Source: Chitinophagaceae bacterium
GTDB lineage: Bacteria; Bacteroidota; Bacteroidia; Chitinophagales; Chitinophagaceae
Reading direction: 5' to 3'
DNA: 64,000 nt
NCBI GenBank assembly: GCA_017307735.1
Contig: JAFKGR010000006.1
Span: 124,001-188,000 of the forward strand
The position numbers and the translations under genes were made by a program. This document shows positions 1-8,321 of this stretch, piece by piece (within the stretch, counting starts at the first letter, position 1; the number at the start of each line of letters is the position of its first letter). Under the pieces are notes generated by a model. It saw only the letters and a list, made by a program, of their open reading frames with translations. It searched no databases and was not told the origin of the DNA.

Positions 1-2496
1 GCTGAACGCTTTTATTTTCAGGGTATAATCCCCGGAAGGAATGTTTTCAAAAAAAGCAGATGAAACATTTCCGGCAGGGCTAAAGTTTTTACTATAACCT
101 TCCAACTTAAATTGATAACTCACCTGTTGGGGCATGGAAGGCTCTATTGCTGCAAAATCAATAGTTATCGTATTGAAATTATATGGCAGTACCAGATTAA
201 CAGGAACTGGATAAAACCTGGCAATACTATCAAATGAGATAGCACGGTATTTCTTTTGCATACTGTCCAGCGCGCGGGGAGACAAGACTTTTCCAAACGA
301 TGTAATCATTTCATTTAACAGTGTAAGGCTATCAACCGTCCTGCCCTCTTTTACTTTCGGAAGAAGATTGTTCCAGCAAACATTTTCATTGTTTACTTTT
401 ATATTCTCAATAGCCAGCTTTAAAGGTTTGAGATTGGGTTTATTAACAGCAGAAAAATCAAAACGGAACAAGGAATTTTGGCCACTTCCTACCCATACGA
501 TTCCATTGTCATCAACCAACAATGCTCCTGAATTAACTTCACTAATCGGGTAACCGTTTTTTTCATTAAAATTTTCAATCCGGGCCCGACCATTCTTCGA
601 TTCATTCTGTTTCAATACTGATAAGCCATGGTTGGTTCCAAACCATATCAAATCCCTTTTTGGATCTTCACCAATGGCCCATATATAATCATCAGCCATC
701 CCATTTTCTGTTGTATAATTAATAAATTTCTTCCCATCAAATTTGCTCGCTCCCTTATTGGTTGCAAACCAGAGATTTCCGTGTTTATCAAGGAGGGACT
801 CATAAACAGTATTGCTGACCAGCCCCTGTGCAGTGGTATAATTGGTAAATGTTTTCCCGTCAAATTTTGTGACGCCATTCTCATGTGTACCGAACCAAAA
901 ATTTTCATCCCGGTCGATGGTGATATTCAAAATATTATTTTGCGACAGGCCCTCAGCAGTTGAGAAATTTTGAAAACTGGTACCATCAAATTTGCTTACC
1001 CCTGCATAGGTACTAAACCACAAATCGCCATGTTTATCCTGTACCATGCTGCTGATGGTATTACCGGGCAATCCCTGCCGGGTGGTATAACTGCTAAAAT
1101 TTTTCCCATCGAATTTACTCATACCTGCTCTGTCTGTTCCAAACCAAAGAGCGCCGGAATTATCTTCGAAAATGCTCCAGATCAATTCGTCAGTCAGCCC
1201 CCGGATATCCTGGTAATTAGTGAAATTTTTGCCATCATATTTGCTGATTCCTCCACCATTGGTTGCAAACCAGATATTTTTAAATTTATCCTGCATGATG
1301 GTAAAAACCAGGTTTCCTTTCAATCCGGGCGGTATCGCAAATCTGGTAACACCATTGCCCTGGAATTTGCTGACGCCATCTCCCTGCGTGGTAAACCACA
1401 GATTTCCTGAGATGTCTTCCAAAATACTCGTAATATTATTTTCCGGTAAATCCTTCGCAAGGTGGTAATTGGTGAATCCTTTCCCATCAAATTTGCTGAA
1501 GCCACTGGATTGGGTTCCAAGCCAAAGGTTTCCATTATGATCTTCTTTCAGGCAAATGATATTGTTGCCCGGCAAGCCGGAAGAAGTGTTGAATGTAGTA
1601 AATTTTTTCCCATCGAATTTGCTAAGCCCATCCGTTGTTCCGAACCACAAATTGCCGTAACGATCCTGTAAAATAGTATTGACTGAATTGCTGGCCAACC
1701 CGTTTGACCTTGAATAATTTTTAAAATATACCCCATTGTATTCACTCACACCTCCGGTTCCTGTTGCAATCCAGATGTCGCCGTTTTTGTCGGGTAGAAT
1801 GCAGTGAACATAATTATCGGGAAGCCCTTCTTTTTTTGAAAAATTGGTAAACTTTTTCCCATCAAACCTGCTGATTCCACCTTCAGAAGTACCGAACCAA
1901 AGATTTCCAATCCCGTCCCTGGCAATACACGAAACAAAATTTCCGGCCAGCCCTTCTACGGTTGTAAAATTGGTGAAGCGGTACCCGTCATATTTACTAA
2001 CGCCGGCCGTGGTGCCGATCCAGATGTTTGAAAATTGATCTTCAGCAATTGATAAAACCACATTACTCAGAAGTCCTTGCGCAATGGAAAAATTGGTAAA
2101 CCCTTTGCCATCATACCGGCTTACACCGCCGACGGTGCCAAACCAAATATTGCCCGCTTTATCCTGAACGCTGCAGAGCACACTATTCAGCGGCAGTCCC
2201 TGTTCGGTTCCGTAATGAGCAAAAAAAGGAGTACCGCCATGTGTGGAATCTTTTATTATAACCGGCTTTTTGGCCAATAATATTTTTGGGCGGTTGGAAT
2301 CGGTAAGATAAAAGACTTTCGGTTTTAAAGATGTTTTAGAAATGGTTTCAGAAATTGTGTCAGATGACTTTTCTTTCTTTATTTGGGTTGAAGATGAAAC
2401 CTGATTGCACGAAACAAAGCATAAAAGTGGGGCCAAAACAATAGAACATTCCAGGGCAATGTGCAGATAATTTCTTTTTGGTAACAGCTTTTTCAA
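1..2496 (-). CDS. Two-component regulator propeller / Y_Y_Y domain sensor lipoprotein (partial, C-terminus off window)
   Basis: The reverse-strand frame is open from a stop pair at about 2520 to the left edge at each of the several places I translated, giving about 832 codons. No ATG is available; the best start is the TTG at 2496, which gives MKKLLPKRN followed by a hydrophobic stretch ending in CFVSC, a lipobox. The ectodomain carries 14 repeats of about 42 residues, of the type N-x-[IL]-W-[FI]-[GA]-T followed by G-[VL]-S-K-[FY]-D-G-K-x-F. Fourteen repeats fit two seven-bladed propellers, as known for hybrid two-component and propeller histidine-kinase sensors. Residues read from about 180 down to 1 match a Y_Y_Y domain (YQFKLEGYSKNFS, then IPSGDYTLKIKA). 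The family usually continues into a membrane helix and a histidine kinase, or another output domain, off the window. No obvious partner lies on the visible side. Identity is firm; the output type is unknown. Confidence 0.85.
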   Translation of the reverse strand, partial: MKKLLPKRNYLHIALECSIVLAPLLCFVSCNQVSSSTQIKKEKSSDTISETISKTSLKPKVFYLTDSNRPKILLAKKPVIIKDSTHGGTPFFAHYGTEQGLPLNSVLCSVQDKAGNIWFGTVGGVSRYDGKGFTNFSIAQGLLSNVVLSIAEDQFSNIWIGTTAGVSKYDGYRFTNFTTVEGLAGNFVSCIARDGIGNLWFGTSEGGISRFDGKKFTNFSKKEGLPDNYVHCILPDKNGDIWIATGTGGVSEYNGVYFKNYSRSNGLASNSVNTILQDRYGNLWFGTTDGLSKFDGKKFTTFNTSSGLPGNNIICLKEDHNGNLWLGTQSSGFSKFDGKGFTNYHLAKDLPENNITSILEDISGNLWFTTQGDGVSKFQGNGVTRFAIPPGLKGNLVFTIMQDKFKNIWFATNGGGISKYDGKNFTNYQDIRGLTDELIWSIFEDNSGALWFGTDRAGMSKFDGKNFSSYTTRQGLPGNTISSMVQDKHGDLWFSTYAGVSKFDGTSFQNFSTAEGLSQNNILNITIDRDENFWFGTHENGVTKFDGKTFTNYTTAQGLVSNTVYESLLDKHGNLWFATNKGASKFDGKKFINYTTENGMADDYIWAIGEDPKRDLIWFGTNHGLSVLKQNESKNGRARIENFNEKNGYPISEVNSGALLVDDNGIVWVGSGQNSLFRFDFSAVNKPNLKPLKLAIENIKVNNENVCWNNLLPKVKEGRTVDSLTLLNEMITSFGKVLSPRALDSMQKKYRAISFDSIARFYPVPVNLVLPYNFNTITIDFAAIEPSMPQQVSYQFKLEGYSKNFSPAGNVSSAFFENIPSGDYTLKIKAFS
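480..2160 (-). repeat. Fourteen in-frame propeller-blade repeats, about 125 bp period
   Basis: The codons for W[FIV][GAS][TS] recur on the reverse strand near 490, 633, 758, 886, 1011, 1135, 1260, 1389, 1507, 1632, 1758, 1889, 2010 and 2136. The spacing is close to 125 bp throughout. The repeats are diverged at DNA level, so this is an old protein repeat and not a recent tandem amplification. Confidence 0.8.
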
Positions 2497-2799
2497 AGGT
2501 TGATTTTTTTCCGGCTATTAAATTTAAAACTATTTCCAAATATTTGAAAAGGAAATATCAAAAAGAATACAACTTGTTGAGTTTTTGCGGAAAATGGTAC
2601 TATCATCCATCGCTTCAACCAGGGCCATTCAAAATTATCACAATCCTCATTCAATCCAATTCCGTACTCTTTCTACACCAAAAGGGGTATCAGAAAAATA
2701 CAAGAAAAGATGTATTGATTGCCGCCTCAACGCTTACGACTTTTGCGTTGTCAGGTTTTATCAGGTATTTATATTCTTCATTTTTTAAAACTTAAAGTC
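2497..2799. other. Divergent intergenic region, no gene seen
   Basis: This 303-bp AT-rich stretch separates the reverse-strand sensor from the forward SMP-30-like lipoprotein gene. Short open frames cross it, but they lack coding character and run into the signal peptide of the downstream gene. It must hold promoters for both genes. I found no perfect TAnnTTTG box; near matches on the reverse strand (around 2530-2545) are not convincing. Confidence 0.5.
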
Positions 2800-3747
2800 A
2801 TGAAAAAGAACTTTCAAATTATACTCATTTTATTTTTGAGTACGCTCTTCAGTTGTGCAAAAAACTCATGGATTCATCCGGGTTCACAAGCACCGGAAGA
2901 AATCAATTTTACACAGCACAATCTTTATCCCGAAGGAATGACCTATGATTTCATTCACAATGTTTTCATGGTATCTTCACTTACATCCGGTACGGTTGGA
3001 GGTGTATCATTTGACGGGTCTTATAACCCATTTATTCAAGACCCGGATTTACCGAGTAGTTGCGGAATCAGGATAGACAGGGCACGTCAGAGAATCGTGG
3101 TTTGTAATGTGGGCAACGGTGGTGTCGCCACCTATGATATCAACACTGGGAAACGAATTTTTTTAACTGATCTGTCTGCATTATCACCCGGTGAGCCCGT
3201 TCTCGTGAATGATGCGGCTTTTGATCCACAGGGAAATATTTACGCTACCAACAGCTTTTCACCGGTCATCTACAAAATTGATATCAACGGCAAGGGATCT
3301 GTCTTTTTCAGGAATTCAGCTTTTGATGTTCCTCCCGGAAATTTCGGTCTTAACGGGATCCAATACAATGACGGAGGTTTTTTGCTTGTAGGACATACAA
3401 CTCAAAATAAACTATTGAAACTTCCACTACAAAACCCATCTAATTATTCAGAAGTACAATTAAATGCTGCTTTGAATATGCCGGATGGCCTACTGCTTAG
3501 CAAAAATGGAAAACAAATAGTAGTGGTAAGCGGCGATGTAGTACTTTCCTTTATCAGCAACGACCAGTGGAAGAGCGGGATCCTGAGTACTTCTTTTACA
3601 ACAGGTCCTGATATGACCACTTCACTAACCAGCGATGGCAAACGTGTATTTGTAATGTATTCCCCCCTCTATGATTACATGGGCGGATTAGACCATGATA
3701 ATTACAAAATAAAGGAAGTGCCTCTTACAAAACCGGATTCATTTTAA
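2800..3747 (+). CDS. SMP-30/gluconolactonase-like beta-propeller lipoprotein
   Basis: The product has 315 residues. An in-frame start lies upstream at 2719, but the ATG at 2800 gives a clean lipoprotein signal: MKKNF, a hydrophobic core, then LFSC with the lipid-acceptor cysteine near residue 19. The mature part has the pattern of SMP-30/gluconolactonase-like six-bladed propellers: YPEGMTYD near the start, then VNDAAFDPQGNIYATNS and a later MPDGLLLS. These correspond to the metal-site loops of the family, which hydrolyses lactones, although many bacterial members have no proven substrate. It is probably anchored in the periplasm or outer membrane. It stands alone, with a terminator hairpin about 60 bp downstream. 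Confidence 0.7.
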   Translation: MKKNFQIILILFLSTLFSCAKNSWIHPGSQAPEEINFTQHNLYPEGMTYDFIHNVFMVSSLTSGTVGGVSFDGSYNPFIQDPDLPSSCGIRIDRARQRIVVCNVGNGGVATYDINTGKRIFLTDLSALSPGEPVLVNDAAFDPQGNIYATNSFSPVIYKIDINGKGSVFFRNSAFDVPPGNFGLNGIQYNDGGFLLVGHTTQNKLLKLPLQNPSNYSEVQLNAALNMPDGLLLSKNGKQIVVVSGDVVLSFISNDQWKSGILSTSFTTGPDMTTSLTSDGKRVFVMYSPLYDYMGGLDHDNYKIKEVPLTKPDSF

Positions 3748-3803
3748 AAATTAACTGACACAGGTCTCCTAACCCGTACCAACACTCTACTTGATAAACA
3801 AAC

Positions 3804-3840
3804 CAGGCGCAGGATTTCAAACTGTGCCTGTTCTGTTTTC
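3804..3840 (+). terminator. Rho-independent terminator after the SMP-30-like gene
   Basis: A 9-bp stem CAGGCGCAG/CTGTGCCTG (one G-U pair, 9-nt loop) is followed by TTCTGTTTTC on the forward strand, 57 bp after the stop codon at 3747. Confidence 0.65.
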
Positions 3841-4041
3841 TGAGCGAAATGATTAAGGAATTTGTGCCGGGCAAGAAAGTAACACAACAGATATTACGGC
3901 CAATGAAAACCTTTCGGAAAAATCAAGTTATCAAACTTGATAGTGCAGCTCAAATCTTTTGAAGGACATCTCTATATTGAACGGTTTATTTCAATATGCA
4001 GGTTCATTGTTGGTGCTTCGCACCCAACTAACGTTTATTTA

Positions 4042-4851
4042 TTAGCTGTTGTTTTTTCTTGTCGCTTTTATTGAATACACCATTGGTATTTTGTTTCCCA
4101 AATGTTCTATTCTGTATTTTTTTGGTTCAAACTCAATTGTCTTATTGAAACAATTGTAGGGCGAATAGTCAAACTCATCGAACGATTTTATTTCAAGTTC
4201 ATTTTTTATCAGGCTGTTTAGCACTTCACTAATCCCGTGATTCCACATTACATAAGACTGGGTTATTTCAGCTTTTCTGTCAGCATAAGATCCACTTTCT
4301 GTTTCTATTATTTCACCGGAATTAAAATACCTATACTTAATTTTTTCAAAATTATCATCAAACATCCACACCACAGGATGAAATTCTACAAATACAAATT
4401 GTCCGTTTGGCTTTAAAAAGCAGGAAATAATTTTTGCCCATTTGTCCAGGTCGGGCAACCAGCCAATGGTTCCGTAGCTGGTAAAAACAATATCAAATTT
4501 TTCGTTTAAATAGTCTGGCAGGTCGTAAATATCGCAGCAAATAAATTTTGCATTTGAGTTGGTATCTTTTGCAATTTGTTTTGCACTTTCAATAGCCTTG
4601 TCTGATAAATCAACACCCGTAACGACTGCACCAAGTCTGCTCAAAGAAATAGTGTCTTGTCCAAAATGACACTGCAAATGCAAAATCGTTTTCCCTGCTA
4701 TATCTCCGAGCAATTCTATTTCAATATTATTTAATGAGGTTTTACCTTTCAGGAAATTATCGAGGTCGTAAAATTCAGACTTTAAATGTATTTCGGTTCT
4801 GTTGTTCCAGGATTGCCGGTTTATTTCTATGTAATTATTTTCTTTGGCCAT
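4042..4851 (-). CDS. Class I SAM-dependent methyltransferase
   Basis: The 269-residue product has a Rossmann-type methyltransferase core. Motif I reads ILHLQCHFGQDT with a nearby GAVVTGVDLSDKAIESA, where the acidic GVD end of strand 2 binds the SAM ribose. FDIVFTSYGTIGWLPDL follows as the motif IV region. It resembles small-molecule methyltransferases of the Methyltransf_11/25 type found singly in Bacteroidota genomes. There is no signal peptide, so it is cytosolic. The substrate cannot be read from the sequence. It has no operon partner; the nearest upstream gene is about 300 bp away. Confidence 0.75.
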   Translation of the reverse strand: MAKENNYIEINRQSWNNRTEIHLKSEFYDLDNFLKGKTSLNNIEIELLGDIAGKTILHLQCHFGQDTISLSRLGAVVTGVDLSDKAIESAKQIAKDTNSNAKFICCDIYDLPDYLNEKFDIVFTSYGTIGWLPDLDKWAKIISCFLKPNGQFVFVEFHPVVWMFDDNFEKIKYRYFNSGEIIETESGSYADRKAEITQSYVMWNHGISEVLNSLIKNELEIKSFDEFDYSPYNCFNKTIEFEPKKYRIEHLGNKIPMVYSIKATRKNNS

Positions 4852-5153
4852 CTTTCTATGTTCGTTCTTTCAAAATAACAGCATTGCAATCTGAAAAATA
4901 TCTGTAAGATCACTTAAAAAGTCCTGCATCAAAAATCAGTTTGATGTATTAAAATTAGTGAATATACCTTATTGAGTTAATAGTCTTTTAGAACTGTTTC
5001 TTATTTCAATCACGTAGGTTTTCCGTTATAGCGGATGAACAGGAATGCCATTCATTGATTGTAAAAAAATCAGGTTATAAATTTTATCACTCATTTGCCG
5101 ATTGTCAAAAAAGTTCTGTTAGCCGGTCAGGTTTTTTCCGACCAATCAAATTC
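4852..5153. other. Intergenic region, no gene seen
   Basis: This is 302 bp of AT-rich sequence between two reverse-strand genes. A TTATTTTG near-match to the -7 consensus lies about 25 bp upstream of the methyltransferase start on the reverse strand. No RNA gene, clear terminator or repeat is visible. Confidence 0.4.
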
Positions 5154-6305
5154 TTATCCCCTAATCAAATGATCCGGCAAGTCGGTCACTTTTGCACAGC
5201 AAATCTGTTCCATCACCTGTTGCAATTGCCTCTTCAAAATTGAAATGGTATGATTGCCTCCCTTTTTTCCAAGCGCCGCCGCACCATACATAAAACTCCG
5301 TCCGAGGAATGCAAATTCAGCTCCGCACGCAAGCACACGTGCAATGTCGGGGCCTGTGCGCATCCCGCTGTCCATCATAATTTTAATCTTGTCTTTAAAC
5401 TGAGGAGCAAGTTCTTTCAAAACATGAATCGTTGAAGGCCCTGCATCCAACTGTCTGCCTCCATGGTTGGAAATGATTACTCCATCTAATCCCAGCTTCA
5501 CAGCTCTTTCCATATCTTCAGCACTCGATAAGCCTTTTAAAACCAGTTTGCCTTTCCACAGGTCGCGCAATTCTTTTACTCGGTCTTCGCTCAACCGTCC
5601 GTCAAAAGTTTTATTCATGAAAAGTCCGAGATGATGCATGTTCATCCCTTTCGGAATATATGGAGCCATCGTTTTAAATTTCGGCGAACCATAAGTTAGT
5701 GTATGCAAAGCCCAGTTGGGTTTGCCTAATATCTGTATTACATTGTGCAAAGTCATTCGCGGTGGCATGGCTAACCCATTCTTAATTTCTTTATTACGGT
5801 AACCAAAAGTGGGCACATCCGATAAAATAACCAGCACAGGTACACCTGCTGCTTCTGCTCTTTGCAATAACTTATTTCTTAGTTCTTTCTCTGCCGGATG
5901 ATACAATTGAAACCATGCACGCCCTTCTGTAACCTCGCTTATCTTTTCAATTCCGGTGGTGCTTACGGTGCTGAGCACAAAGGGAATATTATAGTCAAAT
6001 GCAGCTTTGGCAAGTATTTCAGGGATCCCCGGCCACATCAATCCCTGCAACCCGACAGGGGCAATTCCGAAGGGGGCATCATAAATGTGTCCAAACAATT
6101 CTGTTTTTAAATCAGACATCGAATGCGGAGCAAGGTATTGCGGCATCAATTCAATTTTCCTGATTTCCTGTGTGTTCTTTCTCAGGTTGACTTCTTCATT
6201 GCATCCTCCTTCGAGATAATCAAAAGCAAATCCCGGCATCCTTCTTTTTGCTTTTTTTCGAAGGCTTTCTATGGAAGGATAACGCGGATTGTACTGGATT
6301 TCCAT
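5154..6305 (-). CDS. FMN-dependent alpha-hydroxy-acid oxidase/dehydrogenase (lactate oxidase/LldD family)
   Basis: The 383-residue protein belongs to the TIM-barrel FMN family that oxidises L-2-hydroxy acids such as lactate. The signature SNHGGRQLD starts near residue 279; its histidine (about 281) is the family's catalytic base and the following arginine binds the substrate carboxylate. The phosphate/FMN loop is seen in MMDSGMRTGPDIARVLACGA and FLGRSFMYG. The N-terminus has the usual pattern FAFDYLEGG. The length is normal for the family (350-400). There is no signal peptide or insertion for membrane attachment, so it may be a soluble oxidase or monooxygenase-like form. Which 2-hydroxy acid is used, and whether oxygen or another acceptor is reduced, cannot be decided here. 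The gene is single. Confidence 0.85.
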   Translation of the reverse strand: MEIQYNPRYPSIESLRKKAKRRMPGFAFDYLEGGCNEEVNLRKNTQEIRKIELMPQYLAPHSMSDLKTELFGHIYDAPFGIAPVGLQGLMWPGIPEILAKAAFDYNIPFVLSTVSTTGIEKISEVTEGRAWFQLYHPAEKELRNKLLQRAEAAGVPVLVILSDVPTFGYRNKEIKNGLAMPPRMTLHNVIQILGKPNWALHTLTYGSPKFKTMAPYIPKGMNMHHLGLFMNKTFDGRLSEDRVKELRDLWKGKLVLKGLSSAEDMERAVKLGLDGVIISNHGGRQLDAGPSTIHVLKELAPQFKDKIKIMMDSGMRTGPDIARVLACGAEFAFLGRSFMYGAAALGKKGGNHTISILKRQLQQVMEQICCAKVTDLPDHLIRG

Positions 6306-6459
6306 AATAAAATTATTTTAATTGAAATTAATCTTTCCGAAATACAACTACACTCTTAGTTATCACTGTTGAAAATTATTTATCCATTATAAATAAAGTA
6401 GCTCTTAATTTCGGATCAGATTATAAAACCGGAATAAAGTTCGCTAAAAAATAATTTGC

Positions 6460-7566
6460 TTAATACGGTATCCCAAGAGTATCGCAAGCCGCTTTGATAA
6501 TACTGTTATCATCCGGCGTGTCCTCTCCTATTTCCCAAAACATAACGCCACCCCCAACCGAGTTTGCATAAGTTGCTTTCTTCTTAACTGTCGGCTGGCC
6601 ATTATAATAAATCGTATAATTTGTAAATCCGCCGGCAGAAACAATTGCAGAATCTGAAAGAGGGCTGCCACCACGATTTAAAATAGTTTCATACGATAAA
6701 GTTGTACCTGTTTGTGTCATTCCCGATGGCCGTCCATAGGCCGGGATCCCCAAAACAAATTTATCCTTTGGCATTCCACGGCTGTTGATCCAATAATCCG
6801 CAGCTATGGTAGCAAGAGAAAACGGGCTGTGTTGCTGGTAATGATTGGTTGAATCGGTTGAATAATCATCGTAAGCCATGACATTAAACCAATCAACAGA
6901 CTGAAATAAATCACTGCTTATTCCATCGCGAATGGAACCCGCATATTTCCCGGGTGTAATTGCAGCCGTTAAAAAATATTTTGCATTTACATGAAGCGAG
7001 TCAGAAAGTTGTTTCATCAGCAAACTGAAGGACGCGCCTGTTCCATTGGTGCTTTGGGGATATTCCCAATCGACGTCAATTCCGTCCAACTTATACTGAC
7101 GTACTTTTTGCATAACGTCTTTTACAAAAATCGTTCTGCTATCTGTTGAACTGCTCATAGAAGCAAACTGGGATGAACTGCCTGAAACAGACAAAAAAAC
7201 CAGGGAACCATTCTTCTTAGCCTTCTGATAAACAGAATCAAACTTTTGAATGTTAGAAATAACGGTGGTAAAAGAAGCATTGACATTGGCAAAAGCATAG
7301 TTCACCACCTTGCACATACGAAACATCCTGTCTGGATATGCCGACACCGTTCGGTAATAAGGGAAATAACCTACGACCAAAAATCCGGGTTTTACCGGTG
7401 GCTGAATATTGACGGGCAATACCGGAGTTTCGTTAGCCGGTTCTTTTTTACAGGCATCCAGATAAATGAGGAGTGCTAGTAAAAACCAGAGATATTTCTT
7501 TTGATTCAAAGGATGCTTGTTGTTCGAGATGTCTAAAATAAATGATTCTCTGATTTTTGAAAGCAT
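6460..7566 (-). CDS. GH18 family chitinase-like lipoprotein
   Basis: The 368-residue protein has the GH18 catalytic motif DGIDVDWEYP at residues 161-170, with the proton-donor glutamate at about 168. The usual SxGG motif is degenerate here (LSVSGSS, near 125-131). A hydrophobic segment followed by LDACKK places a lipid-acceptor cysteine near residue 39. The annotated ATG leaves an unusually long 24-residue n-region, so the true start may be a downstream non-ATG codon such as a leucine codon near residue 20. The family hydrolyses beta-1,4-N-acetylglucosamine polymers, or cleaves between GlcNAc residues in the endo-glucosaminidase branch. The C-terminal motif GGVMFWEIGEDTPD contains the conserved barrel-closing tryptophan. 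The gene is a single transcription unit. The exact substrate is unknown. Confidence 0.85.
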   Translation of the reverse strand: MLSKIRESFILDISNNKHPLNQKKYLWFLLALLIYLDACKKEPANETPVLPVNIQPPVKPGFLVVGYFPYYRTVSAYPDRMFRMCKVVNYAFANVNASFTTVISNIQKFDSVYQKAKKNGSLVFLSVSGSSSQFASMSSSTDSRTIFVKDVMQKVRQYKLDGIDVDWEYPQSTNGTGASFSLLMKQLSDSLHVNAKYFLTAAITPGKYAGSIRDGISSDLFQSVDWFNVMAYDDYSTDSTNHYQQHSPFSLATIAADYWINSRGMPKDKFVLGIPAYGRPSGMTQTGTTLSYETILNRGGSPLSDSAIVSAGGFTNYTIYYNGQPTVKKKATYANSVGGGVMFWEIGEDTPDDNSIIKAACDTLGIPY

Positions 7567-7738
7567 TTATTTTTTTTCGGAAAATCATTCTCTCAATCAA
7601 TTTTTTAGTCTTACACTTTGCCCTCGCGTTTTCGTTGCAGGATTTCCGATAAACATGTTTAATTTCAACCTTTGATTCTCAGCTGATAAATCTGACTCAA
7701 TCGCCAATCTGTTACTTCTCAAAAGAATAAAATAATAT

Positions 7739-8212
7739 ATGGATAAGAAAAAAGATAATCCGGGTATCGTTATCCCTCCGCCAATTATATATCTGGCCGT
7801 TTTTGCAGCAGGTATTTTTTTGCAAAGGATAATTCCCATTTCAAAATCATTTTTTAAAACCAGGGGGTCGGGAATCATTGGTATTGTCCTTATCGCCATT
7901 TCAATGGTTTTCGGATTGGCAGCGCTTGAAAGGTTTTTCAAAACAAGAAATACGGTAATTACTGTGAAACCCGCCACATCGCTTCAAACCGGAGGAATTT
8001 ATTCTGTCACCCGCAATCCAATGTATGTGGGCGTTTTATTTTTATACACCGGATTGACATTTTTAATCGGCAACTGGTGGAATATTATTCTATTGCCATT
8101 TTTAATATTGATTATTCAGGGCTATGTGATTCACCGCGAGGAAAAATATCTGATGCGGCGTTTTGGGGATGATTATAAAAAATACAAAACAAAAGTCCGG
8201 AGATGGATTTAG
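7739..8212 (+). CDS. Isoprenylcysteine carboxyl methyltransferase (ICMT)/PEMT-like membrane protein
   Basis: The 157-residue product has about four hydrophobic segments. Its C-terminal half carries the family signature GIYSVTRNPMYVG, then a membrane helix, then HREEKYLMRRFGDDYKKYK. In this superfamily (ICMT, PEMT, NnrU-like) that region binds SAM and the substrate head group. Eukaryotic ICMT methylates prenylated cysteine, but bacterial members are mostly uncharacterised and may act on lipids or small hydrophobic molecules, so the substrate is open. The gene is divergent from the GH18 gene (172-bp gap). Confidence 0.75.
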   Translation: MDKKKDNPGIVIPPPIIYLAVFAAGIFLQRIIPISKSFFKTRGSGIIGIVLIAISMVFGLAALERFFKTRNTVITVKPATSLQTGGIYSVTRNPMYVGVLFLYTGLTFLIGNWWNIILLPFLILIIQGYVIHREEKYLMRRFGDDYKKYKTKVRRWI

Positions 8213-8321
8213 AATACCTGCTGAATCTTTTCAATAAAATTTATTTTTCAAAATAATTTCCCGGTTTAGCCATCCATAAAATCAAAGAGTAATCCTATCT
8301 TTAGAGAAAGCTATCTGCAAC

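Noticed and set aside
480..2160. Regular 125-bp spacing, at first considered a tandem or CRISPR-like array
   Set aside because: The period equals one propeller blade (about 42 codons) and the frame is open at every point I translated; there are no identical repeats.
2478..2795. 105-residue forward frame upstream of the SMP-30-like gene
   Set aside because: It overlaps the signal-peptide region of the reverse-strand sensor, has no ribosome-binding context, and reads as noise.
7597..7977. 126-residue reverse frame over the ICMT-like gene
   Set aside because: The forward frame carries a clear family signature; the reverse frame does not.
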